NCBI GenBank assembly: GCA_028694565.1
Contig: JAQVKR010000109.1
Coordinates: 1-7,878 of the forward strand
Length of the DNA: 7,878 nucleotides
Source of the DNA: Gammaproteobacteria bacterium
GTDB lineage: Bacteria > Pseudomonadota > Gammaproteobacteria > DSM-26407
Reading direction: 5' to 3'
The notes beneath the pieces were generated by a model. It was not told the DNA's origin. It saw nothing but the letters and a program-made list of their open reading frames with translations, and made no database searches. Made by a program: the position numbers and the translations under genes. Below, piece after piece: positions 1 through 6,064 of this stretch (position 1 is the stretch's first letter; each line of letters begins with the position of its first letter).

Positions 1-123
1 CGGCTCCATGAAGCTGGGCATGGGGATGCCGCTGTCGGCGGCGCCGCCGGGGGCCGAGGCCCCCAGCAGCGCTACCGTCGCCAGCACGGTCAGGGACCGC
101 TTGAGGTTTGCGAAGCAGGTCAT
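1..123 (-). CDS. dsrJ: DsrJ, periplasmic triheme cytochrome c of DsrMKJOP, 3'-truncated by window edge
   Basis: Only the first 41 codons are present. They encode a signal-peptide-like N-terminus: a charged start ending in LKR (residues 7-9), a hydrophobic core SLTVLATVALLGA (10-22), and a small-residue region APGGAA followed by DSGIPMPS. This suits DsrJ, the periplasm-facing triheme cytochrome c of DsrMKJOP, whose N-terminal signal sequence may also serve as membrane anchor. None of the three CxxCH heme motifs falls within the fragment, so the call rests on the export signal, the IPMPS start of the mature part, and position directly after dsrL, where dsrJ is expected. The ATG at 123 is 14 nt past the dsrL stop. 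AGGAGG begins inside that stop codon (about 11 nt spacing), and GAAGG lies closer at about 5 nt. The remaining complex genes dsrO and dsrP would be expected beyond the left edge. Confidence 0.85.
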   Translation of the reverse strand, partial: MTCFANLKRSLTVLATVALLGASAPGGAADSGIPMPSFMEP

Positions 124-137
124 CAGGACCTTCCCTC

Positions 138-2120
138 CTAGTTGGCCCAGGCGCCGAGCCCCATTTCGATGTAGCCGGTCGGGCAGACGTCGGCACAGAT
201 GTGGCAGCCGATGCAGCGGCTGTAATCGGTGTAGACGTAGCGGCCCATGGTGGCCTCGGCCTTGGGCGTCTTCTTGACCGCCTCCTGGGGGCAGAAGACC
301 ACGCAGTTGTCGCACTCGAAGCACATGCCGCAGCTCATGCAGCGCTTCGCCTCGGCGACGGCCTTCTCCTCGTCGAGGGCCACCAGGCGCTCCTCGAAGT
401 TGCCCAGCACGTTCTCGGCGCTGACCTCCACGTGCTCGCGGCGGTTGCGCGGAGTGAAGGGGAAGTGCCCCAGGAACAGCTCGTCGGCGGGAATGATCTC
501 GCTCTGCGAACGATCCTCGTAGTTGTGCACGGCGAACTTCGCCTCGGAGGTGCCGCGGGCGCCCAGGTCAGTCTCCTTCTTGTAGACCGAGTCCTTCGCC
601 TCGAGCTGGAACGGCACCGGATCCAGGTGGGTCTCGCGCAGCTTCTCCAGCAGGCTGAAATGGTGCACGTCCACCTTCGGGCGCTTGCCGAGATCCTTGT
701 GCTGGAGATAGCCATCGATGCTGTCCACGGCGATGGAGGCCTGGCCGATGGCGGTGGTCAGCAGGTGCGGGCGCACGATGTCGCCGCAGACGAAATAGCC
801 TTCCTTGCCGGGCACCTGGTAGTGCTTGTCGGCATCGATGAGGCCGCGGGCGTTGCCGAAGCCCTCCATGCCGGTCAGGTCGCCGCCCTGGCCGATGGCC
901 GCGACGATGAGCTCGCACTCGATGTCGAACTCGCTGCCCTCGACCGGGGTCTTGCCGTCCTCCTGCAGCTCCTGCACGCGCAGGGCCTTGGCGCGACCGT
1001 CATCGCCGATGATGACCTCGACCGGGTTGAGCTGGCCGCGGATCTCCACGCCCTCGCGCAGCGCATCGTCGATCTCGTGCTTCGCGGCGTTCATCTTCGC
1101 GATGGGCGCGCGGGAGATGAGCAGCACCTCGGCGCCCTGGCGGGCGGCCGACTCCACCACGTCATGGGCGGTCTGGTTGATGATGATGTGCTCGGGGCGA
1201 TCCTTCTCGCTCACCACGTCGATGTGGCCGAGGCGGCGGGCCACGGAGGCCACGTCGATGGAGGTGTCGCCACCGCCCACCACCACCACCTTGCCGGTGA
1301 CGTGCTTCAGGCGGCCCTGGTTGAAGGCGTCGAGGAAGGCCACGCCGGTGATGCAGTTGGTGGCCTTGTCACCGCCCGGCACGGGCAGGGCGCGGCCGGA
1401 CCAGGCGCCGATGGCGAACAGGACGGCGTCGAACTCCTTCTCGATGTCCTCCATGGAGATGTCCACGCCCACCTTGGTGTTGGTGTGGACTTCCACGCCG
1501 AGATCGAGGATGCGCTGAATCTCTCCGTCGAGCACGTTGCGCGGCGTCCGGTAGCCGGGGATGCCGTAGCGCATCATGCCGCCGAGGCCGGGCTTGGACT
1601 CGAAGATGGTGGCGCCGTGGCCGCGACGACGCAGCTGGTAGGCCGCGGCCAGGCCGGCGGGGCCGCCGCCGATGATGGCGACTTTCTTGCCCGTATCGGG
1701 GCCGGCCTCGAACTGGTAGCCGGCGGCGAGGGCGTTATCGCCGATGAACTGCTCCACCGAGTTGATGCCGACGTGCTCCTCGACCTTGTTGCGGTTGCAG
1801 CCGTCCTCGCAGGGAGCGGGGCAGACGCGGCCCATGATGGAGGGGAACGGGTTGGCCTCGGTGTTGCGACGGAACGCGTACTCCTTCCAGTCCATCCCTT
1901 CGGCAGGCTTCTCCACGCCGCGCACGATATCGAGCCAGCCGCGGATGTCGTGGCCGGACGGGCAGCTGCCCTGGCAGGGGGGCGTGCGGTGGACATAGGT
2001 CGGGCAACGGTAGCTCTCGTCGCCCTTGAACAGCCAGCGGTTCCAGGCGTAATGCTCGTTGTCGCCGTCCTTGAACTTCCGGTTGGTTATCTTCTTGATG
2101 TCGTCGCTCGAAGTGGCCAT
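138..2120 (-). CDS. dsrL: DsrL iron-sulfur flavoprotein, DsrAB:NAD(P)+ oxidoreductase
   Basis: DsrL (660 aa) is a cytoplasmic iron-sulfur flavoprotein related to the glutamate synthase small subunit. In A. vinosum it is essential for sulfur-globule oxidation and carries electrons from DsrAB to NAD+. Domain order: an N-terminal GltD-like Fe-S region with Cys39, 49, 53, 100, 104 and 108; an FAD-binding Rossmann motif GGGPAGLAAAYQL (151-163); an NAD(P)H-binding GGGDTSIDVASVARR (282-296); a second FAD contact VCGDIVRP (444-451); then a linker and a C-terminal ferredoxin domain with Cys603, 606, 610 and 636, 639, 642, 646. Cys594, 597 and 600 precede as an extra CxxCxxC. Length is close to the roughly 650 aa I recall for A. 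vinosum. The ATG at 2120 is preceded by GAGGAG; an in-frame TTG at 2138 would lie upstream of that site. The ferredoxin tail and position between dsrK and dsrJ indicate the oxidative DsrL-1 type. Confidence 0.97.
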   Translation of the reverse strand: MATSSDDIKKITNRKFKDGDNEHYAWNRWLFKGDESYRCPTYVHRTPPCQGSCPSGHDIRGWLDIVRGVEKPAEGMDWKEYAFRRNTEANPFPSIMGRVCPAPCEDGCNRNKVEEHVGINSVEQFIGDNALAAGYQFEAGPDTGKKVAIIGGGPAGLAAAYQLRRRGHGATIFESKPGLGGMMRYGIPGYRTPRNVLDGEIQRILDLGVEVHTNTKVGVDISMEDIEKEFDAVLFAIGAWSGRALPVPGGDKATNCITGVAFLDAFNQGRLKHVTGKVVVVGGGDTSIDVASVARRLGHIDVVSEKDRPEHIIINQTAHDVVESAARQGAEVLLISRAPIAKMNAAKHEIDDALREGVEIRGQLNPVEVIIGDDGRAKALRVQELQEDGKTPVEGSEFDIECELIVAAIGQGGDLTGMEGFGNARGLIDADKHYQVPGKEGYFVCGDIVRPHLLTTAIGQASIAVDSIDGYLQHKDLGKRPKVDVHHFSLLEKLRETHLDPVPFQLEAKDSVYKKETDLGARGTSEAKFAVHNYEDRSQSEIIPADELFLGHFPFTPRNRREHVEVSAENVLGNFEERLVALDEEKAVAEAKRCMSCGMCFECDNCVVFCPQEAVKKTPKAEATMGRYVYTDYSRCIGCHICADVCPTGYIEMGLGAWAN

Positions 2121-2135
2121 GGGTATCTCCTCTGC

Positions 2136-2149
2136 CAAGACGAATCTTG
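2136..2149 (-). other. Short hairpin with UUCG loop in the dsrK-dsrL gap
   Basis: In the transcript, CAAGA-UUCG-UCUUG forms a perfect 5-bp stem with a UUCG tetraloop, 15 nt upstream of the dsrL start and adjoining its ribosome binding site GAGGAG. The closing pair is A-U, not the usual stabilising C-G, and the stem is short, so it may have no function. It is recorded because it is the only structure in this 35-nt gap. Confidence 0.35.
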
Positions 2150-2155
2150 TAGTAG

Positions 2156-3697
2156 TTAGTCGTTGCTGCCCAGGATGACCGCGTCCCCGACCAGCTGGTG
2201 AACACTCAAAATCATGTGCATCGGGAAGTCGTAGTAGGGCAATACCTTGGCGAACTGCGTCTTGCAGATGGCGCAGATGGCCGCCAGGGTATCCACCTTG
2301 TGCTCGTCGACCACGTACTTCAGGGCCTGCATGCGCGGCAGGGCACCCTTGACGCGCACCTCCATCAGATCGTCGGTGAGCAGGCCGCCACCGCCGCCAC
2401 AGCAGAAAGTTCCCTCGTGGATGGTCTCGGGAGCCATGTCAAAGAAGTTGTTGCAGGCCGCCTTGATCACTTCGCGGGGGATGATGAACTGCCCGCCCGG
2501 CATGTTGCCCATGCGCGAGGCGCGGGCCACGTTGCAGGAGTCGTGGAAGGTGACACGACGGTGATCGTTGGCGGACTTGTCCAGCTTGATCGCACCCTGC
2601 TGGATGAGATCGTAGGTGGACTCGCAGATGTGCTGCGGCACCGGATAGCTGGAGTCGAGCTGCTTCTGCAGCATGCGGGCGTACTTGTCGTCCTCGGCCG
2701 CGCCGTGGCCCACGCCCGCCAGGGTGTTCCAGAAGCTGTAGGCCGCGCGCCAGGCATGGCCGCACTCGCCCACCATGATGCGCTTGACGCCCAGCTCCAG
2801 CGCCGCCTTGCGGATGCGCTCCGCCTGCTTCTTCATGTTGTCGTAGCTGCCGATGAACATGGAGAAGTTGGCCGCCTCCGAGGCGTAGCTCGACATGGTC
2901 CAGCTGAGCCCCGCGGCGTGGAACACCTTCGCGTAGCCGATGAGGCCGTCGATGTGAGGCTCGGCGAAGAAGTCCGCGGAGGGCGTGATGAGCAAGATGT
3001 CGGCGCCTTCCTGGTTCAGGGGCAGCTTCACGTCCACGCCGGTCTCGGTCTTGATGTCATCCTCGAGATCCTCGAGGGTGGCTTCCAGCGCCGGGCCGGG
3101 CAGGCCGAGGTTGTTGCCGATCTTGTGGACCTTGGCGATGATCTCGTTGCAGTACTTCTGGCCGTAGCCGATGGAGTCGAGAATCTCGCGGGCGGCCATG
3201 GAGATTTCGGCCGTGTCGATGCCGTACGGGCAATAGACCGAACAGCGGCGGCACTCGGAGCACTGGTGGTAGTAGCTGTACCAGTCGTCGAGCACTTCCT
3301 TGGTCAGGTCGGTGGCGCCCACCAGCTTGGGGAAATACTTGCCGGCGAAGGTGTAGTAGCGCCGGTAGACCTTGCGCAGCAGGTCCTGGCGCGCCACCGG
3401 CATGTTCTTCGGATCGGCCGTGCCGAGGAAGTAGTGGCACTTGTCGGTGCAGGCGCCGCACTTCACGCACGAATCCAGGTAGACCTGGATGGAGCGGTAC
3501 TTCTGCAGGATGTCGCCCATCTTGGCGATGGCCGCCTCCTGCCAGTTCTCCACCAGCTCGCCGGGAAAGCCGAGCGGGATATTGTGATCGGGCTTGGCCA
3601 CGTACGGGCTGCTGTGGGACATGGCCCCCGGCTTGATGTTGGGAACCACGACCACGGGCACGTCTGCGAGCAGCTTGGGAGTCTCGTAATCTGCCAT
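2156..3697 (-). CDS. dsrK: DsrK, iron-sulfur HdrD-like catalytic subunit of DsrMKJOP
   Basis: DsrK (513 aa) is the cytoplasmic, membrane-attached subunit thought to act on the DsrC disulfide or trisulfide, by analogy with heterodisulfide reductase HdrD. Two ferredoxin-type [4Fe-4S] motifs stand in the N-terminal third: CVKCGACTDKC (Cys77, 80, 83, 87) and CSECRRCSVYCP (Cys146, 149, 152, 156). The C-terminal half carries CCG-type cysteines for the special catalytic [4Fe-4S] cluster: Cys388 (FHDSCNVAR), Cys432-Cys433 (FCCGGGGG) and Cys475/Cys478 (ICAICKTQF). Cys312 in GECGHAW is a further conserved-looking cysteine. No transmembrane helix is apparent, so membrane attachment would be through DsrM. 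The ATG at 3697 has AAGG 6 nt upstream, with AGGA just before it. The stop is TAA at 2156-2158, 35 nt before dsrL. Identity is very secure. Confidence 0.97.
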   Translation of the reverse strand: MADYETPKLLADVPVVVVPNIKPGAMSHSSPYVAKPDHNIPLGFPGELVENWQEAAIAKMGDILQKYRSIQVYLDSCVKCGACTDKCHYFLGTADPKNMPVARQDLLRKVYRRYYTFAGKYFPKLVGATDLTKEVLDDWYSYYHQCSECRRCSVYCPYGIDTAEISMAAREILDSIGYGQKYCNEIIAKVHKIGNNLGLPGPALEATLEDLEDDIKTETGVDVKLPLNQEGADILLITPSADFFAEPHIDGLIGYAKVFHAAGLSWTMSSYASEAANFSMFIGSYDNMKKQAERIRKAALELGVKRIMVGECGHAWRAAYSFWNTLAGVGHGAAEDDKYARMLQKQLDSSYPVPQHICESTYDLIQQGAIKLDKSANDHRRVTFHDSCNVARASRMGNMPGGQFIIPREVIKAACNNFFDMAPETIHEGTFCCGGGGGLLTDDLMEVRVKGALPRMQALKYVVDEHKVDTLAAICAICKTQFAKVLPYYDFPMHMILSVHQLVGDAVILGSND

Positions 3698-3715
3698 GGG
3701 TGCCTTCTTCCTGAA

Positions 3716-4456
3716 TTATTCGGCGCTGCTGGAGTCGAGCGGAGCCGCCCACGGTGCGAGGTGACGGGTCTCGCGGGGGTTGTCCACCTGGTTGCGGGTC
3801 GGGCTGAAGAATACGCCGGGGGCATGCAGCAGCTTGCTCACCGGGAAGATGATCATCAGCACAGCCACCAGCAGCAGGTGCAGCAGCAGATTGAAGTCGG
3901 CCGGCAGAGGCTGCCAGTCGAAGTACATCAGCCCCAGAATGAAGGCCTTGAGGCTGACGATGTCCGTATGGGCAACGAACTTCATGCTCAGGCCGGTGAT
4001 GCCGATACCCACCAGCAGGGCGAGAATCAGGTGGTCGGAGGGCGCGCTGATGTAGCGCACACGGTCCACGAGCACGCGGCGCGACCACAGGCCGAGCAGC
4101 CCGAGCACCATGAAGAAGCCCGCGTACTTGCCGAACGGCTGCAGCCAGCTGACCCAGAACCAGACCGGCTCGGTGAAATAGCGCAGGTGCCGGATCAGGA
4201 CCAGCGCCAGGGAAATATGGAACATCCAGCCGAACAACCAGGTCCACTTGCTGGACTTGAACAGGCTTTCGAAGAAGATCACCTCGCGGCCCATGCGCAT
4301 CACCACACCGCTGGTGGTGGTCGGCGCGGGGGTGGTCGGAATCTTCAACGGTGCCGGGGTGCGGGCGTATACACTGATCTTGTAGGCCAGACCGCCGATC
4401 AGGATCGCGGTCGCGGCATAAAACAGCACTGCATACGTCACGGTCAGGAACGACAT
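3716..4456 (-). CDS. dsrM: DsrM, heme b membrane subunit of the DsrMKJOP complex
   Basis: DsrM (246 aa) is an integral membrane subunit related to the NarI gamma subunit of respiratory nitrate reductase. It binds heme b and links the cytoplasmic DsrK to quinones. About five hydrophobic segments are visible: residues 3-24, 73-92, 111-125, 143-161 and 189-208, with a weaker one at 167-179. Candidate heme-ligand histidines are His80 (WMFHIS), His90 (IRHLRYF), His193 (LLLHLLL) and His211 (KLLHAPG). A Pro/Thr-rich loop (34-48) follows the first helix. The ATG at 4456 has GAGGTG about 8 nt upstream; the frame extends to 4642, but that part overlaps dsrC and is not membrane-like. Downstream, dsrK starts after 18 nt, so M and K are coupled as expected for complex partners. 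Identity rests on the NarI-like pattern and on position before dsrK. Confidence 0.95.
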   Translation of the reverse strand: MSFLTVTYAVLFYAATAILIGGLAYKISVYARTPAPLKIPTTPAPTTTSGVVMRMGREVIFFESLFKSSKWTWLFGWMFHISLALVLIRHLRYFTEPVWFWVSWLQPFGKYAGFFMVLGLLGLWSRRVLVDRVRYISAPSDHLILALLVGIGITGLSMKFVAHTDIVSLKAFILGLMYFDWQPLPADFNLLLHLLLVAVLMIIFPVSKLLHAPGVFFSPTRNQVDNPRETRHLAPWAAPLDSSSAE

Positions 4457-4490
4457 TCTGCTTGCACCTCGAGTGCCACCGGGTAAGGGG

Positions 4491-4514
4491 AGGGGGGCGG
4501 TGTTACGCCCCCCT
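4491..4514 (-). other. Strong stem-loop downstream of dsrC
   Basis: A perfect 9-bp stem (AGGGGGGCG at 4491-4499 and its complement at 4506-4514) encloses a 6-nt loop, in the dsrC-dsrM gap 18 nt past the dsrC stop. Beyond a 2x2 mismatch, GG at 4517-4518 can pair with CC at 4487-4488 to lengthen it. In the transcript the stem is followed by a C-rich stretch, not a U-run, so a complete intrinsic terminator is unlikely. A partial attenuator, or a 3' barrier stabilising a dsrC message, would fit, since DsrC is abundant in related organisms. Function is inferred. Confidence 0.7.
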
Positions 4515-4532
4515 TTCCAGGACTGCTGCGGA

Positions 4533-4865
4533 TCAGATGCAGCCGGTCGGCTTCGGCAGGCCGGCGATCTTGCACGCCTGCTTGGCCGGGCCGTAGGGGA
4601 ACAGCTCGTACAGGTACTTGCTGTTGCCCTTCTCGGGCCCAAGCTTCTTGCCGATGGCCTTGGTCAGCACGCGGACCGCCGGGGCGATCTGGTACTCGTT
4701 GTAGTACTCACGCAGGAAGTTCACGACCTCCCAGTGGTTCTCGGTCATCTCCACGCCCTCGCTCTTGGCGAGCTCGCCGGCGATTTCCTCGTCCCAGTCG
4801 GCCAGGTTGACCAGGTAGCCTTCCTCGTCGGTCTCAACGCTCTTGCCACCAACTTCAAGTGCCAT
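4533..4865 (-). CDS. dsrC: Sulfur carrier protein DsrC
   Basis: DsrC (110 aa, TusE/DsrC family) is the small cytoplasmic carrier that receives sulfur from DsrEFH, presents it to DsrAB, and is thought to be turned over through its disulfide or trisulfide form by DsrMKJOP. The hallmark is the flexible C-terminal arm KQACKIAGLPKPTGCI: Cys98 and penultimate Cys109 separated by exactly ten residues. This two-cysteine arrangement marks a true DsrC, as opposed to TusE-like relatives that keep only the last cysteine. The central block ENHWEVVNFLREYY and GNSKYLYELFPYGP are also typical. The ATG at 4865 has AGGAGA about 8 nt upstream. The gene is set apart by longer gaps on both sides (66 and 76 nt), each with an inverted repeat, consistent with expression levels different from its neighbours. 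Only one dsrC copy is in the window. Confidence 0.98.
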   Translation of the reverse strand: MALEVGGKSVETDEEGYLVNLADWDEEIAGELAKSEGVEMTENHWEVVNFLREYYNEYQIAPAVRVLTKAIGKKLGPEKGNSKYLYELFPYGPAKQACKIAGLPKPTGCI

Positions 4866-4887
4866 GGTACTTTCTCCTTTCAGTTCA

Positions 4888-4920
4888 TCCGGCGGCCGGA
4901 GCCGGCCGGAAATTAAATTG
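4888..4920 (-). promoter_or_regulatory. dsrC leader: AT-rich box plus inverted repeat
   Basis: The 66-nt dsrH-dsrC gap holds, in transcript order, an AT-rich CAATTTAATT (4911-4920) and then an imperfect inverted repeat with TCCGGC/GCCGGA arms (4888-4893 and 4905-4910), just ahead of the dsrC ribosome binding site AAGGAGA. TTTAAT resembles a -10 hexamer, but I see no convincing -35 about 17 nt upstream in the dsrH end. A separate dsrC promoter has been reported in A. vinosum, from memory. Here it is only a candidate; the repeat may instead shape the leader mRNA. Confidence 0.3.
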
Positions 4921-4931
4921 CCGTTGGAGTT

Positions 4932-5231
4932 CTACAGCCAGGACTGCACCCGCTCGCTCTCGGCGACCAGGTCCACGAACCCAGCATAATCGACCCGCTT
5001 GATCCCATCCATCGCCTTGGCGGCGATACCCCGGGCCGCAAGATCCGGCTCCAGGACGCAGACGGTGTAATCCTGCATGGCCTGACGCAGGGTATCGGCC
5101 TTCGCAGAGCCTTCCAGCGCCGCGTAAACGCCATCCTCGATGAAGAGCAGCGTGCTGCCTTTACTGGCGGTACGCAGGCAGCTCTCCAGGCTGTTACGCT
5201 CGAAGGGCGACTTATTGATGATATGCAACAT
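4932..5231 (-). CDS. dsrH: DsrEFH complex subunit DsrH
   Basis: DsrH (99 aa, TusB-like) is the smallest subunit of the DsrEFH sulfur-transfer hexamer in the cytoplasm. It starts MLHIINKSPFERNSLESC, the family signature, with the conserved cysteine at position 18, equivalent to A. vinosum Cys20. LLFIEDGVYAAL (28-39) and the C-terminal VDYAGFVDLVAESERVQSWL are also characteristic. A second cysteine, Cys58 in YTVCVLEPDL, is not one I know as functional. The ATG at 5231 has AAGGAGAG roughly 9-10 nt upstream, lying over the TAA of dsrF, so the two are probably translated together. The gap to dsrC (66 nt) is longer than the preceding ones and contains an inverted repeat, which suggests that dsrC is partly uncoupled. 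Confidence 0.96.
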   Translation of the reverse strand: MLHIINKSPFERNSLESCLRTASKGSTLLFIEDGVYAALEGSAKADTLRQAMQDYTVCVLEPDLAARGIAAKAMDGIKRVDYAGFVDLVAESERVQSWL

Positions 5232-5246
5232 GGTCCGTCCCTCTCC

Positions 5247-5636
5247 TTAAAAGCTCAGGATGACGTCCTGATCTTCCATCAGGTCGCGGATCTGCTCGGA
5301 AGTCATCACCTCGACGGGAACCAGCAGGTCGTCCTCGGTGAGCCCACGGGCATCCAGGGACTCCTTCTCCACGAACAGCTTCTCCACGTCGTACATTTCG
5401 AGCGCACGGTAGGTGGGGGAGAAGTTCTTCATCTCCACGCCGGCGGTATCCTGACCCTTGGTGATCTGGAACACACCATCGTCCATGAACACCAGGCTCA
5501 CGTCCTGCTCGAACGCGGCGCCGATCAGCACCACCTCGAGGGATTCCAGCGCGTAGACGGTGCCGTACGGCGCCTTGCGGTTGACGTACAGGAACTTCTT
5601 GATGGTCCCGCCTTCTTCCATCATCTCTTCAGACAT
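5247..5636 (-). CDS. dsrF: DsrEFH complex subunit DsrF (cysteine-free)
   Basis: DsrF (129 aa, TusC-like) is the structural middle subunit of the DsrEFH sulfur-transfer complex. Recognisable family stretches are KKFLYVNRKAPYGT (residues 13-26), ALESLEVVLIGAAFEQDV (29-46), MDDGVFQITKGQDTAG and MKNFSPTYRALE, with the C-terminus ending DQDVILSF. The ATG at 5636 is preceded by GGGGGAG about 5 nt upstream; the longer open frame to 5696 overlaps dsrE and lacks family similarity. ATGs a few codons inside (MMEEGG) are possible alternatives. The protein contains no cysteine. Where I recall A. vinosum DsrF having Cys40 (in QDVCVLF), this one has Ser47 in QDVSLVF, so it cannot carry a persulfide itself. 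The C-terminal third also looks shorter than my recollection of the A. vinosum protein. dsrH follows after 15 nt. Confidence 0.95.
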   Translation of the reverse strand: MSEEMMEEGGTIKKFLYVNRKAPYGTVYALESLEVVLIGAAFEQDVSLVFMDDGVFQITKGQDTAGVEMKNFSPTYRALEMYDVEKLFVEKESLDARGLTEDDLLVPVEVMTSEQIRDLMEDQDVILSF

Positions 5637-5649
5637 GACACTCCCCCAC

Positions 5650-6042
5650 TCAGTCGCCGAAGACCACCAGGCGATCCGCCTGGATACCGGCCTCAATCAG
5701 CTGCCCCAGACCGGAGATGCGGAAGCCGTCGGCGATGTTCTGCGCGCTCTTGCCGTTCCGCTTCATCTCGCCCTCGTCCACGATGCCGCGGCGCTGGGCC
5801 GCGGCGACACAGACCACGAGGTCGAGATTGTGCTTCGCGGCCAGCTCGGACCAGCGATTGGTCACGTTCCGGTCATCCTGGGGCGGGGTCGTGAGATTGG
5901 TCCCGTTGTTCACACCGTCGTGGTAGAAGAACACGCGGAAGATCTCATGCCCCTTCTCCAGCGCCGCCCGGGTGAAGAGATAGGCGGTGTCGGATGCCTC
6001 GTGGGTGTAAGGCCCTTCGTTTACCTGGATTGCAAACTTCAT
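5650..6042 (-). CDS. dsrE: Sulfurtransferase subunit DsrE of the DsrEFH complex
   Basis: DsrE is the sulfur-binding subunit of the cytoplasmic DsrE2F2H2 hexamer, a TusBCD homologue, which accepts persulfide sulfur and hands it to DsrC. The 130-aa product begins MKFAIQVNEGPY and has the DsrE-family fold pattern, with the conserved stretch FRVFFYHDGVNNGT near residues 35-48. The active-site cysteine lies in VVCVAAAQRRG; counted from this start it is Cys78, the number used for the catalytic A. vinosum DsrE cysteine, which supports the start. An in-frame ATG at 6057 would add MAGTA, but its only purine-rich sequence (AAAGGG) directly abuts the codon. The chosen ATG has a modest AGG 7 nt upstream. 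The product ends in RLVVFGD and TGA. It lies 22 nt after dsrB and 13 nt before dsrF. Family identity is very secure; start choice is moderately secure. Confidence 0.96.
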   Translation of the reverse strand: MKFAIQVNEGPYTHEASDTAYLFTRAALEKGHEIFRVFFYHDGVNNGTNLTTPPQDDRNVTNRWSELAAKHNLDLVVCVAAAQRRGIVDEGEMKRNGKSAQNIADGFRISGLGQLIEAGIQADRLVVFGD

Positions 6043-6064
6043 AGCTGTGCCTGCCATCCCTTTG

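Noticed and set aside
1255..1295. Trinucleotide-like CCACCACCACC run
   Set aside because: It encodes the Val-rich strand and GGG of the DsrL NAD(P)H-binding site (near residues 277-284), so it is a coding effect and not a microsatellite.
2121..2138. Earlier TTG start for dsrL at 2138
   Set aside because: The GAGGAG ribosome binding site lies downstream of this codon and is well spaced for the ATG at 2120.
108..2159. A 683-codon plus-strand open frame opposite dsrL
   Set aside because: It mirrors dsrL codon for codon, gives a low-complexity Ala/Val/Leu/His-rich product with no recognisable domain, and is explained by the high GC content at third codon positions of the real gene.
3057..4247. 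A 396-codon minus-strand frame overlapping dsrM and dsrK
   Set aside because: It is out of frame with both genes, Arg/Pro/Gly-rich, and crosses the dsrM-dsrK junction; both true frames have clear motifs.
2198..4486. A 762-codon plus-strand open frame opposite dsrK and dsrM
   Set aside because: It runs antisense to two well-identified genes and across their junction, and its His/Gly/Ala-rich product looks like a GC shadow, not a protein.
6043..6057. Earlier ATG for dsrE at 6057
   Set aside because: It adds five residues not expected in the family; starting at 6042 puts the catalytic cysteine at position 78, as in A. vinosum DsrE. It cannot be fully excluded.
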